From: Clostridiales bacterium
GTDB taxonomy: Bacteria; Bacillota; Clostridia; Oscillospirales; CAG-272
Direction: 5' to 3'
DNA length: 6,342 bases
NCBI GenBank assembly: GCA_018370615.1
Contig: JAGZAC010000101.1
Location: forward strand, 1-6,342
Shown here piece by piece: positions 1 through 4,006 of this stretch (position 1 is its first letter; each line of letters begins with the position of its first letter). The translations under genes and the position numbers were made by a program. The notes beneath the pieces are model-generated. The model saw only the letters and a list, made by a program, of their open reading frames with translations. It was not told where the DNA came from and searched no databases.

Positions 1-75
1 CCTTTTTATATATTTATCGGAATTTACCACATATAAAGCATTGTCTTCCTGTGGATACTATTATTGAAAAAATTG

Positions 76-94
76 GAGGCAAAAAGCCTCTTTT
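76..94 (+). terminator. weak hairpin plus T-run (terminator or leader structure)
   Basis: A five-base stem GAGGC/GCCTC with an AAAAA loop is followed by TTTT, just upstream of the small gene at 114. It could end transcription coming from outside the window, or act as a small leader hairpin for the gene. The stem is short and the T-run has only four bases, so it may not be functional. Upstream of it (1-75) the sequence is AT-rich and I see no convincing promoter or gene. Confidence 0.3.
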
Positions 95-113
95 CCAGAA
101 GGGAGAACAAAAA

Positions 114-311
114 ATGTCTAAACCGGATACAAAGAAAATGGATGCAGCAAAATACGTAGTTTGTGGAATGGTCATTGGCAGCGCCGTAGGTACTGCAGTG
201 TCTGTTATGCTCAAAAGCAAGCATAAACCTCAGGGGTTTCGAGAAAAAGCAGCAGCTGCAATGGATACTGTAGGCGTAATCATGCAGAACATGGCAGATT
301 TTACAAGATAA
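114..311 (+). CDS. small single-pass membrane protein of unknown function, 65 aa
   Basis: The start is ATG at 114, because GGGAG at 101-105 lies eight bases before it. The frame also opens at a GTG at 51, but that start has no ribosome site and would run through a hairpin. The protein has a charged N-terminus (KPDTKK), one hydrophobic Gly/Ala/Val-rich segment at about residues 14-34 (starting YVVCGMVIGSAVG), then a basic stretch (KSKHK) and an amphipathic C-terminal helix with AMDTVGVIMQNM. This layout resembles small YtxH-like membrane-anchored proteins of Firmicutes, but that rests on general shape only and I do not recognise the family. The gene is transcribed alone, with a strong terminator right after the stop. 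The function is unknown. Coding is well supported by the ribosome site, terminator and plausible protein. Confidence 0.72.
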   Translation: MSKPDTKKMDAAKYVVCGMVIGSAVGTAVSVMLKSKHKPQGFREKAAAAMDTVGVIMQNMADFTR

Positions 312-320
312 ATTTCAAAG

Positions 321-347
321 AAAAAGAGGGCATATGCCCTCTTTTTT
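321..347. terminator. bidirectional intrinsic terminator
   Basis: A symmetric inverted repeat centred at 333/334, with the core GAGGGCAT/ATGCCCTC flanked by A-run and T-run arms. It carries a T-run downstream in either direction. It serves the small gene (stop at 311) on the plus strand and the phosphofructokinase gene on the minus strand, whose TAA stop (346-348) lies in the edge of the structure. The perfect arms make this a confident call. Confidence 0.9.
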
Positions 348-1596
348 ATTCGATAACAAAGTGCGCGGGCAGACCGTCTACATATTTCTGCGTACACTCA
401 CCCTGAATCAGTGGAAATATGTATTCCAGGCACGCTTTGGTAACATTGTTTCCCGATGCTACAATCATTTCTCTGGGAACACTGCGCACAGCATTTGCAA
501 TACCGGAAATTCCTTTGGGAACAAAGGAGATTTTATATTTCCCCTTCTCCCGTTCCATAGCCATCATACAGCCGGTCTTTCCAGATACGGCAGCCTCTAC
601 AGCGCTTTTCCCTACACCAATGGATTCCTGTATATCTGCTGCAGATTGGATATGGGCGCCGCACCGCTGGCTGATATTCAATTCTACGGAACGCACCTTG
701 CATCCGATTTTATCTTTTACGGCCATTTCCAATGCCTTCCCCGTACCGGACAAATATCGATGTCCAAAAGCATCCGTCACGCCGCTTTGTGCGCTTTCTC
801 CGGCATAGCGGCCCTGGGCATCCCGCACCCCCTCCGAAACCGCCACCACCACATTAGGGTGTATAGCAAGGGCGCGCCGGACATCCTCCAAAAAGGCATC
901 CATGGAGAACGGCACCTCCGGCAGGTAGATATAGTCGGGTGCCGGACGCCCAGTGAGGGCCGGCAGTCCTGCGCTGGCAGTCAGCCATCCGGCATCCCGG
1001 CCCATAATCTCTACAATGGTCACTGCAGGAACCGTGTAAACCGCGCAGTCCCGGATAATCTCCGATACGGTAGTTGCGATATACTTTGCTGCAGAACCAA
1101 AGCCAGGCGTATGATCCGTTCCCGCGAGATCATTGTCGATGGTTTTCGGCACGCCAATCACACGCATTTCATATTCCACATTCTGGAGATATGCGGTCAG
1201 CTTCGCTACCGTATCCATAGAATCGTTTCCGCCGATATAAAAAAAGTAGCGAATATCAAATTTTTGGAAAAGGCCAACCAATTTCTCATAAAATTCAGGC
1301 TCCGTATCGGGATTCGGCAGTTTTTTTCTACAAGAGCCCAGTGCCGCCGCAGGCGTTTGACACAGCAAATCCAGCTTATCCGTATCGATACACCCGGCCG
1401 CATCCTGAAAAAGACGACCGAGATCCACCATCCGTTCTTCCAAAAAGCCCTCAATGCCGTTTCGCATCCCATAAATTTTTGTAATGGCCGCTGTGTGTTC
1501 CAGTGCGCCTTGGATCACTCCGGAAAGGGTCGCGTTAATAGCCGCAGTGGGTCCTCCGGACTGCCCCACCAAAGCGGCGCCGTGCAGTATGTTCAT
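346..1596 (-). CDS. pfp: 6-phosphofructokinase, pyrophosphate-dependent type
   Basis: Cytoplasmic glycolytic enzyme that phosphorylates fructose 6-phosphate to the 1,6-bisphosphate. 416 aa, full length for the family. Visible motifs: GQSGGPT (11-17, phosphoryl-donor loop), IGGNDS (121-126), PKTIDND (150-156, catalytic Asp), MGRDAGW (198-204, sugar-phosphate binding), EGVRD (255-259), and QRCGAH (310-315). Two positions separate donor types: ATP enzymes have GGDG and GTIDND, whereas Asp in GG[N/D]D and Lys in KTIDND mark pyrophosphate enzymes. Both pyrophosphate residues are present, so PPi use, probably reversible, is inferred. Start: the frame opens at a TTG at 1608, but that TTGGAG is the ribosome site for the ATG at 1596, six bases on, and GQSGGPT lies close to this start. 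It is transcribed away from spoIIAA from its own promoter and ends in the shared terminator. Donor specificity is the main uncertainty. Confidence 0.93.
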   Translation of the reverse strand: MNILHGAALVGQSGGPTAAINATLSGVIQGALEHTAAITKIYGMRNGIEGFLEERMVDLGRLFQDAAGCIDTDKLDLLCQTPAAALGSCRKKLPNPDTEPEFYEKLVGLFQKFDIRYFFYIGGNDSMDTVAKLTAYLQNVEYEMRVIGVPKTIDNDLAGTDHTPGFGSAAKYIATTVSEIIRDCAVYTVPAVTIVEIMGRDAGWLTASAGLPALTGRPAPDYIYLPEVPFSMDAFLEDVRRALAIHPNVVVAVSEGVRDAQGRYAGESAQSGVTDAFGHRYLSGTGKALEMAVKDKIGCKVRSVELNISQRCGAHIQSAADIQESIGVGKSAVEAAVSGKTGCMMAMEREKGKYKISFVPKGISGIANAVRSVPREMIVASGNNVTKACLEYIFPLIQGECTQKYVDGLPAHFVIE

Positions 1597-1629
1597 AGTA
1601 AGCTCCAATTCATCGTATATTCTGCAAAT

Positions 1630-1658
1630 ATTCTACCATGCTCCGCCGGATTCGTCAA
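1630..1658 (-). promoter_or_regulatory. sigma-A promoter of the phosphofructokinase gene
   Basis: Read on the minus strand: TTGACG (1658-1653), 17 bases, TAGAAT (1635-1630). Each box has one mismatch to the sigma-A consensus and the spacing is ideal. The predicted start of transcription near 1623 leaves a leader of about 27 bases containing the TTGGAG ribosome site (1608-1603). The -35 overlaps a Spo0A-box match (1651-1657), which suggests repression when Spo0A is phosphorylated. Confidence 0.72.
1651..1657 (-). promoter_or_regulatory. candidate Spo0A box 1
   Basis: TTCGTCA on the plus strand is TGACGAA on the minus strand, matching the Spo0A-box consensus TGNCGAA. It covers five bases of the -35 of the phosphofructokinase promoter and lies 33 bases upstream of box 2 in the same orientation, about three helical turns. 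Part of the match could come from the -35 hexamer itself, so it is less certain than box 2. Confidence 0.5.
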
Positions 1659-1683
1659 CATATATCTTTTCTCCCCGGATACA

Positions 1684-1690
1684 TTCGACA
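1684..1690 (-). promoter_or_regulatory. candidate Spo0A box 2
   Basis: TTCGACA on the plus strand is TGTCGAA on the minus strand, the exact core Spo0A box. It coincides with the -35 hexamer of the candidate spoIIA promoter and lies 50 bases upstream of the spoIIAA start. Spo0A~P activates spoIIA in Bacillus, and at spoIIG the activating boxes overlap the -35, so position and target both fit. No binding data can be seen from sequence. Confidence 0.65.
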
Positions 1691-1712
1691 GTATATACAT
1701 TTCCCCTATAGT
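1685..1712 (+). promoter_or_regulatory. candidate spoIIA operon promoter
   Basis: TCGACA (1685-1690), 16 bases, TATAGT (1707-1712); each box has one mismatch to the sigma-A consensus. An alternative -10, TACAAT (1712-1717), would give an unusually long 21-base spacer, reminiscent of the Spo0A-activated spoIIG promoter. The leader would be about 20-25 bases, with GGAGGG at 1729-1734. The sigma-H promoter expected from Bacillus spoIIA, with an AGGA-type -35 and a GAAT-type -10, is not evident here, so the sigma factor is uncertain. Confidence 0.45.
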
Positions 1713-1740
1713 ACAATAAAAACGAAATGGAGGGATCAAC

Positions 1741-2076
1741 TTGGATATAAAAAATGCTGCTGTAACTTTAGAATCCAAAAACAATGTACTCAGAGCCGCA
1801 ATCACCGGCGAAATCGACCATCACTGTGCGAAAAATATCCGCAAGGAAATAGATTCCGCACTTTTGTCTGCGGCACCGGACAAGCTGATTATTGACATGG
1901 GCGGTGTCACTTTTATGGACAGCTCCGGTCTGGGACTGATACTGGGACGGTTTACCAAAGCAGAAGAAGTCGGTACACAGTTCGCCGTACAGGGCGCCCA
2001 CGGCAGAGTGCGTCAGATGTTCGATATGGCAGGACTGGATCGGATTATTACCTTTGAAGGAGATGTGAAAAAATGA
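1741..2076 (+). CDS. spoIIAA: anti-sigma-F factor antagonist SpoIIAA
   Basis: STAS-domain protein of 111 aa, close to the usual length. In its dephosphorylated form it binds SpoIIAB and releases sigma-F in the forespore; SpoIIAB inactivates it by phosphorylating one serine, and SpoIIE reverses this. The signature FMDSSGLGLILGR is at 58-70; by comparison with the Bacillus protein the phosphorylated residue is the first Ser, Ser61. ITGEIDHH (21-28) and FDMAGLDRII are also typical. Start: TTG at 1741, six bases after a strong GGAGGG (1729-1734); the next in-frame Met is at residue 53, inside the domain, and the start agrees with the Bacillus N-terminus. It is the first gene of the operon and its stop overlaps the spoIIAB start (ATGA), which implies translational coupling. 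Likely induced through Spo0A at 1684-1690. The identity is secure from motif plus gene order. Confidence 0.97.
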   Translation: MDIKNAAVTLESKNNVLRAAITGEIDHHCAKNIRKEIDSALLSAAPDKLIIDMGGVTFMDSSGLGLILGRFTKAEEVGTQFAVQGAHGRVRQMFDMAGLDRIITFEGDVKK

Positions 2077-2513
2077 AAAAAGCCGAAAACACCCTGAAGA
2101 TGCAATTCAATTCCCTATCACAAAACGAATCTCTTGCGCGATCGCTGGCGGCTGCCTTTGTCATGCAGCTAAATCCCACAGTGGCAGAGCTTGCCGACAT
2201 CAAATGCGCCGTATCTGAAGCAGTTACAAACTGTACCGTACATGCTTATCGGGATGCGGTAGGCCCGGTGTATATGACAATGCATGCCTACAGTGACCGA
2301 AAAATTAAAATTGAAATTCGGGATGCCGGATGCGGCATCCCGGATGTAGAAACCGCGATGCAGCCCCTATATACCACCGATGCGGAAAATGAGCGCAGCG
2401 GTATGGGCTTTACCGTAATGGACAGCTTCATGGACGGTCTCACCGTACGAAGCCGTCCGGGAAAAGGCACAAAGGTAATTATGATAAAAAAATTGTCGGC
2501 ACTTCCCCGTTAG
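2073..2513 (+). CDS. spoIIAB: anti-sigma-F factor / serine kinase SpoIIAB
   Basis: GHKL-fold protein of 146 aa, standard length. It binds sigma-F and keeps it inactive, and uses ATP to phosphorylate SpoIIAA. Visible elements: N-box SEAVTNCTVHAY (48-59) with Glu49 as the catalytic base and Asn53 for Mg-ATP; G1 box DAGCGIPD (84-91) with the adenine-binding Asp84; and the lid and G2 box ERSGMGF (107-113). All key residues are present, so it should be an active kinase. The ATG overlaps the spoIIAA stop by four bases, and AGGAG (2058-2062) lies ten bases upstream. The bases encoding the G1 box form a perfect ten-base-pair hairpin (2319-2342). sigF follows after 31 bases. Sigma-F and SpoIIAB are known to be made in balanced amounts, and the operon layout supports that. 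Confidence 0.97.
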   Translation: MKKAENTLKMQFNSLSQNESLARSLAAAFVMQLNPTVAELADIKCAVSEAVTNCTVHAYRDAVGPVYMTMHAYSDRKIKIEIRDAGCGIPDVETAMQPLYTTDAENERSGMGFTVMDSFMDGLTVRSRPGKGTKVIMIKKLSALPR

Positions 2514-2544
2514 TCCAGCATACATAAAACGGGAGGTGAAGCCC

Positions 2545-3264
2545 TTGAGCCAGTACAGCGACAATACCTGCTATATAGAAAAGTCCCAGGAGGGAGATGA
2601 AGCGGCCACCGAAGAACTGATCCGGGTAAATTATCCCCTTGCGGCCTCAATTGCCAGACGCTTTTCCGGACGCGGTGTGGAAATGGAGGATCTGATCCAA
2701 ATTGCGCTGATCGGAATGCTGAAGGCAATTCGCACGTTCGACACATCCAGAGGCACCGCATTTTCCACCTATGCGGTACCGCTGATCATAGGAGAAATAC
2801 GGAAATTCTTGCGGGACGACGGGCTGATCAAGGTCAGCAGAGTAAATAAGAAAAACTGCGCCATTTTGATGCGCCAGCGGGAAGAGTTTATCAGTGCGCA
2901 TGGCAGAGAGCCGCATACAAACGAACTTGCAGAGCTGTCGGGACTTTCCGAAGAGGAAGTACTACAGGCATTGAATGCGGGACGTCCTGTAGCTTCTCTT
3001 TCCGAGCCGGTAGGAGACGATGGAGACTTGACTGTGGAAAGTATGGTAGAAGATACATCCTGTTCCATAGATAAAGCATTTGACCGTATCGCTCTGTCAG
3101 AAGCACTGCGAAGGCTTCCGGAACAATGGCGGAAAATTATTATGCTGCGGTATTACCGGGACCTGTCACAGCAGCAAACAGCGGACATCCTCGGCTTGAC
3201 CCAGGTAAAAGTATCCAGAGAAGAAAAGAAAATCATCGCAGAACTGCGACGGCAAATTGTATAA
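2545..3264 (+). CDS. sigF: RNA polymerase sigma-F factor, early forespore
   Basis: Sigma-70 family factor of 239 aa that directs early forespore transcription once freed from SpoIIAB. Region 2 covers about 20-92, with DLIQIALIGMLKAIRTFD (49-66) and the highly typical FSTYAVPLIIGEIRKFLRDDG (starting at 73). Region 3 is at about 100-150 (HGREPHTNELAEL) and region 4 at about 183-236, ending in a helix-turn-helix with DILGLTQVKVSR (214-225). Start: GTG at 2536 is in frame but is part of the GGAGGTGA ribosome site (2532-2539), so TTG at 2545, five bases after it, is preferred. The sequence also resembles sigma-G and sigma-B; the spoIIAA-spoIIAB context decides for sigma-F. One small oddity is VSREEKKI (223-230), where Bacillus sigma-F has VSRLEKKI. 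A terminator follows, so no further operon genes are expected. Confidence 0.97.
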   Translation: MSQYSDNTCYIEKSQEGDEAATEELIRVNYPLAASIARRFSGRGVEMEDLIQIALIGMLKAIRTFDTSRGTAFSTYAVPLIIGEIRKFLRDDGLIKVSRVNKKNCAILMRQREEFISAHGREPHTNELAELSGLSEEEVLQALNAGRPVASLSEPVGDDGDLTVESMVEDTSCSIDKAFDRIALSEALRRLPEQWRKIIMLRYYRDLSQQQTADILGLTQVKVSREEKKIIAELRRQIV

Positions 3265-3270
3265 TTTAAA

Positions 3271-3297
3271 AAGGAGGAGTCCATTCTCCTTCTTTTT
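3271..3297 (+). terminator. intrinsic terminator of the spoIIA operon
   Basis: Stem AAGGAG (3271-3276) with CTCCTT (3286-3291) around a nine-base loop, followed by CTTTTT. It begins seven bases after the sigF stop. The stem is modest but the T-run and position are right. Confidence 0.72.
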
Positions 3298-3346
3298 ATA
3301 CACTTTTTTCCTTTGCACACAATAGAGTAAAATTTTCGGATTCGGC

Positions 3347-3363
3347 CATTCTATAAATAGAAT
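3347..3363 (+). promoter_or_regulatory. possible promoter of the Cys/His-rich gene
   Basis: The segment holds TATAAA (3352-3357) and TAGAAT (3358-3363), both sigma-A-like -10 boxes but with no good -35 at the right distance. It also holds CATTCTA (3347-3353), which fits the sigma-G -10 pattern CATNNTA; GTAAA (3327-3331) upstream is an imperfect -35. A terminator lies before this gene, so it needs its own promoter, but which sigma factor reads it is unclear. Confidence 0.3.
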
Positions 3364-3382
3364 ACCAATTGGGAGATAAAAA

Positions 3383-3733
3383 ATGAGAATCAAAAAATTA
3401 TTATATATCGTATGCTGCGCCGCCATACTGTGCGGCAATATCTTTGCCACACCCTGCAGTGCATACACTTACTGCGAGCCTTGTGCTTACTGCGGCAAAA
3501 TGTGTTACTATACCTACACGTCAAAGGAACCCGCGGGGGTGGATGATACTCCAGTTCCCTGCACCATTCATGAGAACTGTGTCATCACCAAACGGGAGCT
3601 TTATTATATTACAACCGACGCAGAAAACGGATGTGGCTGCAAAGACTTTCTCCTGCACCACAATATTGGCAGAACACATTCAGAATATACCACACACAGC
3701 GCCTATGGAAGAATCCATACGCCGCTGAAATAA
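3383..3733 (+). CDS. secreted cysteine- and histidine-rich protein, unknown function
   Basis: 116 aa. ATG at 3383 follows GGGAG (3371-3375) by seven bases. The N-terminus is a signal peptide: MRIKK, a hydrophobic core at about 6-21, and a likely cleavage after CSA at residue 27. There is no proper lipobox before the cysteines in the core. The mature part (about 89 aa) has eight cysteines (31, 34, 37, 41, 60, 66, 84, 86), including CEPCAYCGKMC (31-41) and CGC (84-86), and a His-rich tail (92, 93, 99, 105, 112). This could mean disulfide bonding outside the cell or metal binding; nothing in the sequence decides between them. I do not recognise the family. It stands alone between the sigF terminator and a repeat element. 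A role in sporulation is possible from its place but is not shown. Confidence 0.75.
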   Translation: MRIKKLLYIVCCAAILCGNIFATPCSAYTYCEPCAYCGKMCYYTYTSKEPAGVDDTPVPCTIHENCVITKRELYYITTDAENGCGCKDFLLHHNIGRTHSEYTTHSAYGRIHTPLK

Positions 3734-3738
3734 CAAGA

Positions 3739-3760
3739 GGGGTTGTCAGAAACAATCCCC
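3739..3760. repeat. short inverted repeat at the left border of the repeat element
   Basis: GGGGTTGT (3739-3746) pairs with ACAATCCCC (3752-3760) across a five-base spacer, with one bulged T. The right half is the outer end of the 234-bp element; the left half looks like the end of another copy in the opposite orientation. It has no T-run, so it is unlikely to be a terminator by itself. It could be a junction left by insertion of one copy next to another. Confidence 0.5.
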
Positions 3761-3776
3761 CACCCGCTCCGCGGGA

Positions 3777-3797
3777 GCCCCCTTTACACAAGGGGGC
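3777..3797 (+). terminator. left strong hairpin of the repeat, probable terminator for the plus-strand gene
   Basis: A perfect eight-base stem GCCCCCTT/AAGGGGGC with loop TACAC, followed by CTTCTT on the plus strand. It lies 43 bases past the stop of the Cys/His-rich gene, which has no other terminator. The T-tract is broken by C, so termination may be partial. Confidence 0.45.
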
Positions 3798-3850
3798 CTT
3801 CTTAATGAAGTAATTACGCGGAATGCCCCCGGAGTTGCTACGCAACTCCC
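3787..3850. repeat. tandem repeat unit A
   Basis: First of two direct repeats with a period of 62-64 bases. It runs from CACAAGGGGGCC through CTTCTTAATGAAG (itself a short inverted repeat, 3799-3810 region) to a perfect hairpin GGAGTTGC-TAC-GCAACTCC (3831-3849). Confidence 0.8.
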
Positions 3851-3912
3851 CACAATGGGCCTTCTTAATGAAGTAATCACACGGAATGTCCCCGGAATTG
3901 CTATGTGATCTC
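3851..3912. repeat. tandem repeat unit B
   Basis: Second copy of unit A, diverged mainly by C/T and A/G changes. Its hairpin arm reads GGAATTGC-TAT-GTGATCTCC and still folds through G-U pairs and one bulged C. A third, truncated copy begins at 3913 (CACAAAGGACCATG) and stops before the right hairpin. Confidence 0.78.
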
Positions 3913-3933
3913 CACAAAGGACCATGTAGAAAG

Positions 3934-3954
3934 CCTCCCCTGTGTAAGGGGAGG
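3934..3954 (-). terminator. right strong hairpin of the repeat, probable terminator for the minus-strand operon
   Basis: A perfect eight-base stem CCTCCCCT/AGGGGAGG with loop GTGTA. Read on the minus strand it is followed by CTTTCT. It is the first strong hairpin after the stop of the LTA-synthase-like gene (4007), 52 bases on. The T-tract is short and mixed, so efficiency is uncertain. Confidence 0.42.
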
Positions 3955-4006
3955 TGGCTCGCCGTAGGTGAGTCGGTAGGGTTGTACCTTTTCTTGCAAA
4001 AATCAC

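Larger units (their letters stand above)
3752..3985. repeat. non-coding repeat element with inverted ends (MITE-like)
   Basis: The outer ends are imperfect inverted copies: ACAATCCC on the left, AGGGTTGT on the right. Inside each lies a small hairpin (CCCGC/GCGGG at 3763-3775; CTCGCC/GGTGAG at 3958-3972) and then a strong hairpin with a TACAC or GTGTA loop (3777-3797; 3934-3954). Between them is a tandem duplication of about 63 bases. The outer modules, of the form CCTCCC-GTGTA-GGGAGG followed by a hairpin and GGTTGT, are of a kind I recognise as dispersed through genomes of gut Clostridia, though I know no formal name for it. No transposase is present, so any movement would depend on another element. 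It fills the gap between two convergent genes. No clear target-site duplication is visible. The frames open across it are artefacts of the repeats. Confidence 0.72.

Noticed and set aside
32..64. Promoter for the small gene (TATAAA at 32-37 or TATTAT at 59-64)
   Set aside because: Neither has a reasonable -35 at 16-18 bases; the AT-rich sequence gives such boxes easily.
1606..1608. TTG start for the phosphofructokinase
   Set aside because: This TTG is part of the TTGGAG ribosome site that serves the ATG at 1596; no ribosome site precedes the TTG.
334..1719. A 461-aa open frame on the plus strand, antisense across the whole phosphofructokinase gene
   Set aside because: It mirrors a gene with clear catalytic motifs, starts inside the terminator, has no ribosome site or protein-like domain, and reads into the spoIIAA upstream region. 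It is a codon-bias shadow.
2536..2538. GTG start for sigF
   Set aside because: It overlaps the GGAGGTGA ribosome site; the TTG at 2545 has proper spacing to that site.
3383..3460. Lipoprotein signal in the Cys/His-rich protein
   Set aside because: The cysteine at residue 17 is preceded by AIL, which does not fit a lipobox with a small residue just before the Cys; a type I cleavage after CSA fits better.
3609..3917. Open frame on the minus strand with repeated NYFIKKA segments
   Set aside because: The repeats in the protein come from the 63-base DNA tandem repeat, and the rest is antisense to the Cys/His-rich gene. This is a repeat artefact.
3787..3925. Possible CRISPR array
   Set aside because: There are only two full units plus a fragment, adjacent with no unique spacers; each unit is diverged and holds its own hairpins. 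No cas genes are present.
3746..4006. Open frame on the minus strand with RVITSLRRP twice
   Set aside because: It lies entirely within the hairpin repeat element; such frames are regularly predicted across this kind of clostridial repeat but have no gene-like features.
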